Shown here: positions 24,729 through 33,569 of the stretch, one piece after another
How the letters are laid out: each line of letters begins with the position of its first letter
Numbering within the stretch: the stretch's first letter is position 1
From: Variovorax sp. PBL-H6
GTDB lineage: Bacteria; Pseudomonadota; Gammaproteobacteria; Burkholderiales; Burkholderiaceae_C
Reading direction: 5' to 3'
Length of the DNA: 64,000 nucleotides
Assembly: GCF_901827155.1 (NCBI RefSeq)
Contig: NZ_LR594659.1
Span: 5,242,501-5,306,500, forward strand
Notes under the pieces: model-generated
Told to the model about the DNA's origin: nothing
Seen by the model: only the letters and a program-made list of their open reading frames with translations
The model's database searches: none
Position numbers and translations under genes: made by a program

Positions 24729-26921
24729 ATGGCCCTTTCCCCCCTGTTCTCTTTTCTCCGGCGCGCAGCCTTCCTGGGCGCCACCGTCGCTGCCATTTTC
24801 CCGGCCGCCGCCCAGCTGACTCCCCGCATCGGGTCCGTCGTCACCACCCCCCATGTGCGCGCGGAGCTGATCGCCCACGCGCCGCAGGGCGTCTCCGCAG
24901 GCGCGCCCGTCTGGGTCGGGCTGCAGATCGCGCACCAGCCCGAGTGGCATACCTACTGGAAGAACGCCGGGGATTCCGGTCTTCCGACGGAGCTGGCCTG
25001 GTCGCTTCCAGCCGGTGTGTCGGCGGGCGAGATCGCCTGGCCGGTGCCGAAGAAGATCCCCATCGGCACCCTGGCCAACTACGGCTACGAAGGCACGGTG
25101 CTGCTGCCGGTCCCGCTCACCGTGGCGCCCGACTTCAAGGCGCCGGCGGGCCTGGGTGGCGCCGAGGCGCTCGACATCAAGCTCAAGGCTTCCTGGCTGG
25201 TGTGCCGCAAGGAATGCATCCCCGAGGACGGCGAGTTCCTGCTCAGGCTGCCGGTCCAGGGCTCGACCGCGGTGAATCAGAGCGCCTTCGAGGCGGCGCT
25301 GGCCGCCCGCCCGATGCCCCTGGACAAGCCTGGCGCCATCGCCATCGAAGGGCAGCAGCTGCAGGTCCGGCTCGAGGGACTGCCGGCCGCCGCGCGCGGC
25401 AAGACCCTGGAGCTGTTCCCCGAGACCGGCGAAGTGATCCATACCGCCGCCGTCCTCGGCAAGGACTGGACCCAGGCCTGGGACGGCGACACCTGGACCG
25501 CCAGCGTGCCGCTGGCCGAGCAGCGCAGCGCCAGCCCCGGCACGATGCCTGTGGTGGTCGCGCTGGCCGAGGCCGACCGACAAGCCGGCCAGCCGGTCGC
25601 CTGGCGCGCCGAGGCGCCGGTCAGCGGCACCTGGCCGGCCGCCGCCCCGCGCGCCGAGGTGTCGCCCGGCCTGAAAGCCGCGCTCGAAGCCAATACGGCA
25701 CCTCCGCTGCCGCAACCCACCGGCAGTTTCATCGCCGCATTGCTGGGCGCTTTTCTGGGCGGCCTGCTGCTCAACCTGATGCCCTGCGTGTTCCCGGTGC
25801 TGGCCATCAAGGTGCTGGGCTTCACGCGCCGTGCCGACGACGATTCGGCTCACAGGACCGCCGCCTTGGCGTACACCGGCGGGGTGATGCTGTCCTTCCT
25901 CGCGCTTGGAACTGCGATGCTCGCGCTACGCGCGGCGGGTGCTGAACTGGGCTGGGGCTTCCAGCTGCAGTCGCCCGCGGTGGTGGCTGTGCTGGCGGGC
26001 CTCTTCACGTTGATCGGACTCAACCTCGCTGGGCTCTTCGAGTTCCGAATGCTCGCGCCGTCGTCGGTGTGCAGCGCGCAGAGCCGGCATCCACTGGCCA
26101 ACGATTTCCTGTCCGGGGTGCTGGCGGTGGTGATTGCTTCGCCCTGCACCGCCCCCTTCATGGGCGCCTCGATGGGCCTCACGATCGGGCTGCCCGCGGC
26201 GCAGGCGCTGCTGATCTTCGCGGCGCTCGGCTTCGGCCTGGCCCTGCCCTACCTGGCCGCCGGCTTCGTGCCCGGCGTGGCGCGCCTGCTGCCGAAGCCC
26301 GGCCCGTGGATGAACGTCCTGCGCCGACTGCTCGCCTTCCCGATCTTCGCCACGGTCGCCTGGCTGGTCTGGGTCCTGGGGCAGCAAAGCGGCATCGATG
26401 GCGCGGGTGCGCTGCTAGGCCTGCTGGTGTGCCTGGCGGCAATCGTCTGGGCCCTCACCCTGCGCGGGCGCACCCGCGTCGTGCTGGCCGGCCTGCTGAT
26501 CGCCGTCACCGCAGTGCTGGCCGGCACCATCGGCACAAACGTGGTCGGCAATGCGGCGCCCGTCGTGGCCGCCTCGGCCGGCGAGCGCTGGCAGCCCTGG
26601 TCACCCGTCCGGGTGAGCGAGCTGGCCGCGGAAGGTCGCCCGGTGTTCGTCGACTTCACCGCCGCGTGGTGCGTCACCTGCCAGTACAACAAGCGCAGCA
26701 CGCTGGCCGATGCCGCGCTGCTGGCCGAGTTCGACGCGAGGAAGGTGGCCATGCTGAGAGCCGACTGGACCCGCCGCGACCCCGAAATCACCGCCGCCCT
26801 GGCCGCGCTCGGCCGCACCGGCGTACCGGCCTATGTGCTCATGGCGCCTGGCCGCGCGCCGGTCGTGCTGACCGAGATCCTTAGCAAGGAAGAGGTCCGC
26901 GAGGCGCTCGCAAGACTTTGA
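24729..26921 (+). CDS. DsbD/ScsB-like transmembrane thiol-disulfide reductase
   Basis: This 730-aa protein has a signal peptide and a periplasmic alpha-like domain with a Cys pair in LVCRKECIPEDG (about residue 160). About eight membrane helices follow, with the redox cysteines in LNLMPCVFPVLAIK (about 351) and IASPCTAPFMG (about 470). The C-terminal thioredoxin domain has WCVTC (about 647). It passes electrons from cytoplasmic thioredoxin to periplasmic thiols. The long N-terminal domain is closer to ScsB than to short CcdA proteins. The next gene is a periplasmic redoxin, a plausible partner. Confidence 0.88.
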   Translation: MALSPLFSFLRRAAFLGATVAAIFPAAAQLTPRIGSVVTTPHVRAELIAHAPQGVSAGAPVWVGLQIAHQPEWHTYWKNAGDSGLPTELAWSLPAGVSAGEIAWPVPKKIPIGTLANYGYEGTVLLPVPLTVAPDFKAPAGLGGAEALDIKLKASWLVCRKECIPEDGEFLLRLPVQGSTAVNQSAFEAALAARPMPLDKPGAIAIEGQQLQVRLEGLPAAARGKTLELFPETGEVIHTAAVLGKDWTQAWDGDTWTASVPLAEQRSASPGTMPVVVALAEADRQAGQPVAWRAEAPVSGTWPAAAPRAEVSPGLKAALEANTAPPLPQPTGSFIAALLGAFLGGLLLNLMPCVFPVLAIKVLGFTRRADDDSAHRTAALAYTGGVMLSFLALGTAMLALRAAGAELGWGFQLQSPAVVAVLAGLFTLIGLNLAGLFEFRMLAPSSVCSAQSRHPLANDFLSGVLAVVIASPCTAPFMGASMGLTIGLPAAQALLIFAALGFGLALPYLAAGFVPGVARLLPKPGPWMNVLRRLLAFPIFATVAWLVWVLGQQSGIDGAGALLGLLVCLAAIVWALTLRGRTRVVLAGLLIAVTAVLAGTIGTNVVGNAAPVVAASAGERWQPWSPVRVSELAAEGRPVFVDFTAAWCVTCQYNKRSTLADAALLAEFDARKVAMLRADWTRRDPEITAALAALGRTGVPAYVLMAPGRAPVVLTEILSKEEVREALARL

Positions 26922-27014
26922 CCCTGCCTCTCTACGGGTTGTCACAAGCGGTTGAGGAAAGCGTTCTAAGCTGCGGTGATCGTTGAATTTTTGCAATTGG
27001 AGGTCTAGCTGACC

Positions 27015-27707
27015 ATGCCCTCATCGTCTTCCGCAGACTCGCGTTCGGCCCGTGCGGCGCGCCAGGCCCGCGCGGCCCTGAGCCGAGCTTCCCGCCGCGC
27101 CGTCATGGCCGCCGCCGTGGCCCTCGGTGCCACCTTCCTGATGGGTTCGAATGCCGTGGCCGCACCGGCCGTGGGCCAGAAGGCGCCCGATTTCGTTGCC
27201 GTCGACACCGACGGCAAGCAGCACCGTCTGTCCGATTTCGCCGGCAAGTTCGTGGTGCTCGAATGGACCAATCCCGGCTGCCCCTTCGTGCGCAAGCACT
27301 ACGGCAGCGGCAACATGCCAGCCACCCAGAAGGCAGCGACCGAGAAGGGCGTGGTCTGGCTGGCCGTCAACTCGACCGAGCGCGCCGCGAGCGACTACCT
27401 GAAACCCGCCGCCCTCGAGGCCTGGATGAAGGAGCACTCGGCCGCCCCCACCGCCGTGCTGATGGACGAGGATGGACTGATCGGGCGCGCCTACGCTGCG
27501 CGCACCACGCCGCACCTCTACATCATCGACCCCCAGGGGGTGCTGGTGTATGCCGGCGGTATCGACAGCGTCGCGTCGTCCCGGGCCGAGGACATCAAGA
27601 CCGCGACCAACTACGTGAACCAGGCGCTCGGGGAGGCCTTCGGCGGCAAGCCGATCAGCGCGGCGGCGACCCGGCCTTACGGCTGCTCGATCAAGTACAA
27701 GGCCTGA
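27015..27707 (+). CDS. Periplasmic redoxin/thioredoxin-like protein
   Basis: This 230-aa protein has an N-terminal signal ([16 protein letters not shown]) and an AhpC/TSA-type redoxin domain. It carries the peroxidatic-type Cys near residue 89 in [12 protein letters not shown] and a distal YGCSIKYKA. The usual CxxC is absent, so it is not a simple thioredoxin. GGAGG precedes ATG 27015 at a normal spacing. It lies 93 bp after the DsbD/ScsB-like gene, which could keep it reduced. Confidence 0.8.
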   Translation: MPSSSSADSRSARAARQARAALSRASRRAVMAAAVALGATFLMGSNAVAAPAVGQKAPDFVAVDTDGKQHRLSDFAGKFVVLEWTNPGCPFVRKHYGSGNMPATQKAATEKGVVWLAVNSTERAASDYLKPAALEAWMKEHSAAPTAVLMDEDGLIGRAYAARTTPHLYIIDPQGVLVYAGGIDSVASSRAEDIKTATNYVNQALGEAFGGKPISAAATRPYGCSIKYKA

Positions 27708-27747
27708 CTCCCGAGTCCTCGGCGAAGGCCCCTGCGACAATCGCGGG

Positions 27748-28854
27748 ATGCCTTTCGCCCCCCTGAAGAACGACACATTCCTGCGCGCCTGCTGGCGCCA
27801 GGCCACCGATCACACCCCCGTCTGGCTCATGCGCCAGGCCGGGCGCTACCTGCCGGAATACGTGGCGACGAGGGCGCGCGCCGGCAGCTTCATGGGGCTG
27901 GCCACCAACGTGGATTTCGCCACCGAGGTCACCTTGCAGCCACTCGCGCGTTATCCGCTCGATGCCGCCATCCTGTTCTCCGACATCCTCACCGTGCCCG
28001 ATGCGATGGGCCTGGGCCTGTCCTTCGAGGCCGGCGAGGGCCCGCGCTTTGCGCGGCCGTTGCGCGACGAAGCAGCCATCGCCGCGCTCGAGGTGCCGGA
28101 CATGGAAAGGCTGCGCTATGTCTTCGACGCCGTCGCCTCGATCCGCAGCGCCCTCGATGGCCGGGTCCCGCTGATCGGCTTCTCAGGCAGCCCCTGGACC
28201 CTCGCCTGCTACATGGTCGAGGGCGCCGGCTCGAGCGACTACCGCCTGGTCAAGACCCTGCTCTACAGCCGTCCAGACCTCATGCACCGCCTGCTCGCCG
28301 TCAATGCCGATGCGGTGGCGGCATACCTCAACGCGCAGATCGACGCCGGCGCCCAGGCCGTCATGATCTTCGACAGCTGGGGTGGCGTGCTGGCTGACGG
28401 CGCGTTCCAGGACTTCAGCCTGGCCTATACGACTCGCGTGCTGTCGCAGCTCCGGCGGGACGGCGCTGACGGCCAGCCCGTGCCGCGCATCGTCTTCACC
28501 AAGGGTGGCGGGCTCTGGCTGCAGGACATGCGGGCGCTCGACTGCGAGGTGCTGGGCCTGGACTGGACGGTCGACCTGGGCCGTGCCCGCGCACAGGTCG
28601 GCGAGGGGACCGGGGCCAAGGCACTGCAGGGCAACATCGATCCCAACGTGCTGTTCGCGCCGCCCGAGCGCATCGAGGCCGAGGTCGCGAAGGTGCTGCA
28701 GGCCTTCGGACAGCCGCACACCGACGCCGACTCCGCCGGGCCGACCCATATCTTCAACCTGGGCCATGGCATCAGCCAATTCACCCCACCGGACCACGTG
28801 GCGGCCTTGGTCGCCGCGGTCCACGCGCAATCCCGCGCGCTGCGCGGCAGCTAG
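27748..28854 (+). CDS. hemE: Uroporphyrinogen decarboxylase
   Basis: This 368-aa enzyme of heme synthesis decarboxylates the four acetates of uroporphyrinogen III to coproporphyrinogen III. The signature [14 protein letters not shown] is at residues 25-38, with the catalytic Asp region [14 protein letters not shown] near 72-86 and [17 protein letters not shown] downstream. Length and both PROSITE-type motifs are normal. It is followed by a long non-coding spacer and priA. Confidence 0.96.
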   Translation: MPFAPLKNDTFLRACWRQATDHTPVWLMRQAGRYLPEYVATRARAGSFMGLATNVDFATEVTLQPLARYPLDAAILFSDILTVPDAMGLGLSFEAGEGPRFARPLRDEAAIAALEVPDMERLRYVFDAVASIRSALDGRVPLIGFSGSPWTLACYMVEGAGSSDYRLVKTLLYSRPDLMHRLLAVNADAVAAYLNAQIDAGAQAVMIFDSWGGVLADGAFQDFSLAYTTRVLSQLRRDGADGQPVPRIVFTKGGGLWLQDMRALDCEVLGLDWTVDLGRARAQVGEGTGAKALQGNIDPNVLFAPPERIEAEVAKVLQAFGQPHTDADSAGPTHIFNLGHGISQFTPPDHVAALVAAVHAQSRALRGS

Positions 28855-28930
28855 GCCGTTATGCCTTGTAAGCACCTGAGATCGCCCAACGAGCGTTTGT
28901 CAAGTTCTGAAATGGTGAGGACCGACTGAC

Positions 28931-28939
28931 TTATGCACA
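28931..28939 (+). promoter_or_regulatory. DnaA box TTATGCACA
   Basis: An exact match to TTATNCACA, 77 bp after the hemE stop. A single 9-mer has limited weight; it gains interest from the second box 187 bp away. Confidence 0.4.
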
Positions 28940-29007
28940 AAACGGCTGCTGCGGTGCGCAAAATCATCTGTCACCTTGCTTACCCCGCTCCTAAAGCGAT
29001 AGCGTTG

Positions 29008-29171
29008 CTAAGTCGTTGATTCATATGGGATTTAGATTTTGCTCTATTTGCGGGCATTCCAGCGGAAGCCTTGATTTCCAAGGGCTGGCGGGTGCTCGAG
29101 GCCGGATATCAACAAAGTTATCCACAAGAACTCTGGATCACTTCCAAAGCGCTGATGAATCAACGACTTAG
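29008..29171. repeat. 17-bp perfect inverted repeat flanking 130 bp
   Basis: CTAAGTCGTTGATTCAT (29008-29024) is repeated inverted at 29155-29171. The enclosed 130 bp includes the TTATCCACA box. No target-site duplication is visible outside the repeats. It could be a small MITE-like element, a stem in the priA leader or a pair of protein sites. Confidence 0.8.
29118..29126 (+). promoter_or_regulatory. DnaA box TTATCCACA
   Basis: A perfect consensus high-affinity DnaA box, sitting inside the inverted repeat about 100 bp upstream of the priA start. Confidence 0.5.
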
Positions 29172-29221
29172 GCTACTTTGCTCCAAGTTCCTTTAACCTT
29201 CGCACGCAGAGGAAGAGCGCC

Positions 29222-31318
29222 TTGAGCTGGCGTCTCGAGATCGCCGTTCAGACTCCGGCGCACGCCGCATTAGGGGATCTACTTAGCTATTTGAGCCCCG
29301 CACCCGTGGCGCCGGGCGCGCTGGTGCGGGTGCCGCTCGGTCGCCGCGAGGTGCTCGGAGTGGTGTGGTCGGCGCAACCCGCCGGGACGCAGGACGAGAC
29401 CGCGGCGCCGGCGGCGCTGAAGCCCATCGGTGCCGTGCTGGACGCGCTGCCGCCCCTGGGTGCAGCCTGGCGCGACCTGGTCGCCTTTGCCGCCCGCTAC
29501 TACCAGCGCTCGCTGGGCGAGATCGCGCTGGCTGCATTGCCACCGCAGTTGCGCGACCTCGGCGCGGTGCAACTGGCTCGGCGCCTCAAGCGTCAGGCGG
29601 TGTCCAGCGCTGCCTCGGCAGTCCTCTGTGGCCCGGCGCTGACACCCGAGCAGGCACAGGCGCTGGCGCGCTTCGACGCCGAAAGCGGCCCCTTCCTGCT
29701 CTTCGGCAGCACCGGTAGCGGCAAGACCGAGGTCTATCTGCAGGCCGTCGCGGCGCTGCTCGAGCGCACGCCGCAGGCCCAGGCGCTGGTCATGGTGCCC
29801 GAGATCAATCTCACCCCGCAGCTCGAAGCACGCTTCAAGGACCGCTTCGGCAGCGGCGCCGTGGTGTCGCTGCACAGTGGCATGACCAATCCCCAGCGCC
29901 TGGCCAGCTGGCTGGCGGCTCACGCCGGGGCGGCACGCATCGTGCTCGGCACCCGGATGGCGGTGTTCGCCTCGATGCCGGCGCTCGCGCTGATCGTCGT
30001 CGACGAGGAGCACGACCCGAGCTACAAGCAGCAGGAAGGCGCCCGCTACTCGGCGCGGGACCTGGCCGTCTGGCGCGGCCGGCGCGAAGGCGCCAAGGTG
30101 ATGATGGGCTCGGCCACGCCATCGCTGGAGAGCTGGCATCAGAGCCGCCCGGCCGAGGGCGGCGATCCTGGAGGACGGTATGTGCGCCTGGCAATGCCCA
30201 CGCGCATCGGCACGGCAGCGCTTCCCGCGGTGCGGCTGGTCGACATGGGCCTGCAGCCGCCCCGCACTGTGCTTTCCGCCGCGCTGCTGGACGCCATCGG
30301 CCAGCGGGTGGCGCGCGGCGAGCAAAGCATGGTGTTCCTCAACCGGCGCGGCTATGCGCCCGTGCTGGCCTGCGGCGACTGCGACTGGAAAAGCGAATGC
30401 CCGCACTGCAGCGCCTACCGCGTGTTCCACAAGATCGACCGCACGCTGCGCTGCCACCATTGCGGCTTTACCGAACGCGTGCCACGCGCCTGCCCGGCCT
30501 GCGGCAACCCGGACATCGCGCCTCTGGGCCGCGGCACGGAGCGGCTCGAGGAGCACCTGGGCGAGCTGTTCACCGACGTGAAGCGGCCCGACGGCAGCCC
30601 GGTGCGCATCGCCCGTATCGATGCCGACAGCACACGCCGGCAGGGCGCGCTCGAGTCGCAGCTGGCGGCGGTGCACGCGGGCGAGGTCGACGTGCTGGTC
30701 GGTACGCAGATGATTGCCAAGGGCCACGACTTCCGGCGCATCACCCTGGTGGCAGCGGCGAACCCGGATGGTGCGCTCTTCTCCAGCGACTTCCGCGCGC
30801 CGGAGCGCCTGTTCGGCCTCCTCATGCAGTCGGCAGGACGTGCGGGTCGCGATGCGGCATACCTGTCGGCACAGGGTGCCACCGCCGAGATGTGGATCCA
30901 GACCCATCACCCGCGGCATGCCCTGTTCGCCGCCTTGCGCCGGCACGACTACCCCGCCTTCGCCCAACGCGAACTGGAGGAGCGCGCGGCCGCCGGCATG
31001 CCGCCCTTCGCCTTCCAGGCCCTGCTGCGCGCCGATGCGCGCACGCAGGAGGCGGCCCAGGCTTTTCTCAACGCCGCGAATGCGGCGGCCGAGGGACTGG
31101 AGGCTGCGCAACAGGTAACCCGCTATTCCGCCGTGCCGCACGCGATCCAGCGGGTGGCGAACGTGGAACGGGCGCAGCTGCTGGTCGAGAGTGCCTCGCG
31201 TTCGGCGCTGCAACGCCTGCTGGCGGCCTGGCAGCCTGTGCTGCATGCGTTGCGCAAGCAGCCTGAGGGGAAGGGCGTGATCCGTTGGTTGGTCGACGTC
31301 GACCCGCAAAGCATCTGA
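29222..31318 (+). CDS. priA: Replication restart helicase PriA (primosomal protein N')
   Basis: This 698-aa 3'-5' helicase reloads the replisome at stalled forks. It has the 3'BD N-terminal domain, Walker A GSTGSGKTE (162-170), DEEH box (about 260), and eight zinc cysteines in CGDC/CPHC/CHHC/CPAC (about 384-430). Helicase motifs V-VI follow (QSAGRAGRD). The start is TTG at 29222, preceded by GAGGAAGAG; no ATG fits the conserved N-terminus. Downstream of the DnaA-box region. Confidence 0.95.
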   Translation: MSWRLEIAVQTPAHAALGDLLSYLSPAPVAPGALVRVPLGRREVLGVVWSAQPAGTQDETAAPAALKPIGAVLDALPPLGAAWRDLVAFAARYYQRSLGEIALAALPPQLRDLGAVQLARRLKRQAVSSAASAVLCGPALTPEQAQALARFDAESGPFLLFGSTGSGKTEVYLQAVAALLERTPQAQALVMVPEINLTPQLEARFKDRFGSGAVVSLHSGMTNPQRLASWLAAHAGAARIVLGTRMAVFASMPALALIVVDEEHDPSYKQQEGARYSARDLAVWRGRREGAKVMMGSATPSLESWHQSRPAEGGDPGGRYVRLAMPTRIGTAALPAVRLVDMGLQPPRTVLSAALLDAIGQRVARGEQSMVFLNRRGYAPVLACGDCDWKSECPHCSAYRVFHKIDRTLRCHHCGFTERVPRACPACGNPDIAPLGRGTERLEEHLGELFTDVKRPDGSPVRIARIDADSTRRQGALESQLAAVHAGEVDVLVGTQMIAKGHDFRRITLVAAANPDGALFSSDFRAPERLFGLLMQSAGRAGRDAAYLSAQGATAEMWIQTHHPRHALFAALRRHDYPAFAQRELEERAAAGMPPFAFQALLRADARTQEAAQAFLNAANAAAEGLEAAQQVTRYSAVPHAIQRVANVERAQLLVESASRSALQRLLAAWQPVLHALRKQPEGKGVIRWLVDVDPQSI

Positions 31319-31378
31319 ACTCGCGGCCTGCTTGCCGGCCGCAGCATCGCTGCCGGGGCCGCCTCCTTCGCACCTTCT

Positions 31379-31588
31379 TCAGTGCAGGCCGATCGGCTGC
31401 TTGCCCATCTCGATGTATTGCAACGCCGTGCGGCGCTTGCGCTGCCCGTGCCCGGCCCATGCGAACAAGAAGAAGCTGGCGGCGCCCGTCGCCAGCGCGG
31501 AGACAGCACTCAAGGCACCCACGTGCCACAACCAGCCTACAGTGGCAAGGCACGTCACACACAGCATCCAGCGCATCCAAGTCGTCAT
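31379..31588 (-). CDS. Small membrane protein, unknown
   Basis: The protein has 69 aa with two predicted membrane segments (MLCVTCLATVGWLWHVGAL and ALATGAASFFLFAWAG) and a basic tail QRKRRTALQY. ATG 31588 follows GGGGAAAATTGCC; a longer start is possible but adds hydrophilic residues. No family is recognised. It is convergent with priA. Confidence 0.55.
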   Translation of the reverse strand: MTTWMRWMLCVTCLATVGWLWHVGALSAVSALATGAASFFLFAWAGHGQRKRRTALQYIEMGKQPIGLH

Positions 31589-31790
31589 GGCAATTTTCCC
31601 CGGCGGTTTTGACGCCACTTTAGCAGGGCGTTTGAATACAGAAGAATTAGTCGAACGGCGTAGCTAACACTATCGGCTAATAGTCAACCGGGGCGTGTAG
31701 GCAATATTCTGAAACAAGGGTTGACTCGGCTCGAAGTCGATGTCGAAGTCTTGACATGGCCTTGACGGGCCGCAACGGAAAGGTCCTCGC

Positions 31791-32435
31791 GTGAAAAGCT
31801 GGTCAACGGTCTTGCGAGGCGTGGCTTTCGCGGGCATGGCCTGGGGCGTACAGGCGGCGGAACTGGAGCTGGAGGGCAGCCGGCTCCTGGTCAGCGGCAT
31901 GCTCGACGGCAGCGCCATCCAGCGCTTCACCGAGGAGCTCGGTAGCGGCAAGGTGCGCACCGTGGTGTTCGAGAACTCGCTGGGCGGCACGGCCGAGGCC
32001 GCCGGCGAATACGCCCGCGCGATCCGCGACAGCGGCGTCAACACGGAGGTCAAGGGCCAATGCCAGGCGGCCTGCGCCTATGCCTTTCTCGCCGGCAAGG
32101 GGCACCGCTTCGGACGCGGCTTCCAGGTTCACGGCCTGCTGATTCCGTTGCCCGCGAGGCCACGCCCGGAGGAGCTCGCCAGCCGCTGGCGCGGCGAGCA
32201 GGCGCAGAAGACACTGGCCGAATTCACCACGCCGCCGGCAGCGCCGGAAACCGGCGGCAAGTCCAGGGAACGCTGGCAACCGGGCCAGGGCGTGCTGTTC
32301 ACCTCCACGCCCACCCTGTTCGGCCGCGTCTACAACAGCTACTACTGCGACGGCACGCAGGGGCACGACACGTCCCGCTGCGAGCTGCTGTCCGACGCCG
32401 ACCCCTACAAGCTCGGCGTGCTCACGCCCTACTGA
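31791..32435 (+). CDS. Secreted protein with ClpP/crotonase-like core
   Basis: This 214-aa protein starts at GTG with a signal peptide ending near VQAAE. Residues 40-100 (VVFENSLGGTAEAAGEYARA, then GQCQAACAYAFLAG) resemble periplasmic ClpP/crotonase-like proteins. The putative nucleophile Ser position is occupied by Ala/Cys, so it may be non-catalytic. A Pro/Arg-rich region and a Cys-containing tail follow. Function unknown. TTGACA occurs about 40 bp upstream without a clear -10. Confidence 0.55.
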   Translation: MKSWSTVLRGVAFAGMAWGVQAAELELEGSRLLVSGMLDGSAIQRFTEELGSGKVRTVVFENSLGGTAEAAGEYARAIRDSGVNTEVKGQCQAACAYAFLAGKGHRFGRGFQVHGLLIPLPARPRPEELASRWRGEQAQKTLAEFTTPPAAPETGGKSRERWQPGQGVLFTSTPTLFGRVYNSYYCDGTQGHDTSRCELLSDADPYKLGVLTPY

Positions 32436-32456
32436 ACCACGAAGCCGGGCGGGGCC

Positions 32457-33467
32457 TCAGCGCAGCCATCCGGCGGCCACCGGAAAGCTGAAGAAGGCCG
32501 CGACGGTGGTCCACAGGATGATGCGGGCGATGCGCCCGCTGTCGGCGCCGAAGCGCTCGGCCAGCATCGCCACGTTGCTCGCGCTCGGCAGCGCCGCAAC
32601 CAGCACGATGGCAACCAGCGCGCCGCGCTCCAGCGGAACGCCCAGCGCCATCGTGGCGCGTCCCGCACCGTAGACAAGCATGGGATGCGCCAGCAGCTTG
32701 ATCGCCGCCACAGACAGCAGGTCGGCAGTCCGAGCCGGCGAAAGCGCCCGCACCCCGCTGCCCATGGCCTCGCCCACGCGCGCGCTGGCCCGGTGCTCGC
32801 GGGCCAGCAGGGCCGAGCGTGCGAGCACGGCGCCGATGGTGAACAGCGCCACCGGAGAGGCGGCGTCGCCCAGCATTGCAATCGTGCGCTCCAGCGGTCC
32901 GGGAAGCGCGAGGCCGGTGGCCGAGGCCAGCCCGCCGAGCAGGATCGCCCAGGGCATCGGGTTCTGCACGATGCCGCGCAGGGCTTGCCGGGCCGCTCGC
33001 GCCGGGCCATGCGCATCGGCCCCGTCGAGGCGCGACAGCGCGATGCACAGCGACGAGGTCAGCATCAGGTCCAGGGCGATGGTGATGATCATCGGCGAGG
33101 CCGCCGGCGCCCCGAGGATCGCGATCAGCAGCGGCAGGCCCATGAAGCCGGTGTTGGGGAAGGCGGCCACCAGCGCCCCGAACGCCGCGTCGTTCCAGAG
33201 CAGCCCCTGCCGGCGCGCCAGCGCCACGGTGATGCCGACCACGAGCAGCGCGCAGCCACCCCAGACCAGTCCCACGCCGGCATCGAGCAGCTGCGCGATC
33301 GGCGCGCCCGCGCCAAAGCGGAAAAGCATGCACGGCAACGCGAAATAAAGTACGAAGGCATTGAGCCCGGGAATGGCGCCAAGCGGCAGGGCCCCGCATC
33401 GCGCCGCCGCATAGCCGGCAGCGATGAGCGCGAAGAAGGGAAGCGTGACGGAAAGAATCTGCAGCAC
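32457..33467 (-). CDS. AEC family transporter (auxin efflux carrier-like)
   Basis: This protein of about 336 aa has some ten hydrophobic segments in two five-helix halves and the crossover motif FPNTGFMGLPL, typical of AEC permeases. Bacterial relatives carry malonate, malate or other small acids. A GTG at 33467 starts directly at the first helix (LQILSVTLPFFALIA). An upstream ATG at 33521 would add 18 polar residues. It ends 22 bp from the convergent gene at 31791-32435. Confidence 0.82.
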   Translation of the reverse strand: MLQILSVTLPFFALIAAGYAAARCGALPLGAIPGLNAFVLYFALPCMLFRFGAGAPIAQLLDAGVGLVWGGCALLVVGITVALARRQGLLWNDAAFGALVAAFPNTGFMGLPLLIAILGAPAASPMIITIALDLMLTSSLCIALSRLDGADAHGPARAARQALRGIVQNPMPWAILLGGLASATGLALPGPLERTIAMLGDAASPVALFTIGAVLARSALLAREHRASARVGEAMGSGVRALSPARTADLLSVAAIKLLAHPMLVYGAGRATMALGVPLERGALVAIVLVAALPSASNVAMLAERFGADSGRIARIILWTTVAAFFSFPVAAGWLR

Positions 33468-33569
33468 GCGGGCGATTGTCGTCGTGCCACATCGGGACAC
33501 AGCTTTCACACTGCCTTGCATGAGGCCGCCCCCGTATCATTGCCCGCTTTGCGCTCTGCCGCCGCCTTC

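Larger units (their letters stand above)
28855..29221. other. hemE-priA intergenic region with DnaA-box sequences
   Basis: This 367-bp non-coding stretch is more AT-rich than its surroundings. It contains TTATGCACA (28931-28939) and TTATCCACA (29118-29126), both fitting the DnaA box TTATNCACA. It also has a perfect 17-bp inverted repeat enclosing an AT-rich segment (about 29025-29060). No reading frame is credible. It may hold a replication-related or DnaA-regulated site, or simply the priA promoter. Confidence 0.6.

Noticed and set aside
29008..29171. Insertion sequence
   Set aside because: The inverted repeat is perfect, but the 130-bp interior encodes nothing and no target duplication is visible. 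At most it is a MITE-like element.
31750..31790. Sigma-70 promoter for the gene at 31791
   Set aside because: TTGACA is present, but no acceptable -10 follows at 16-18 bp.
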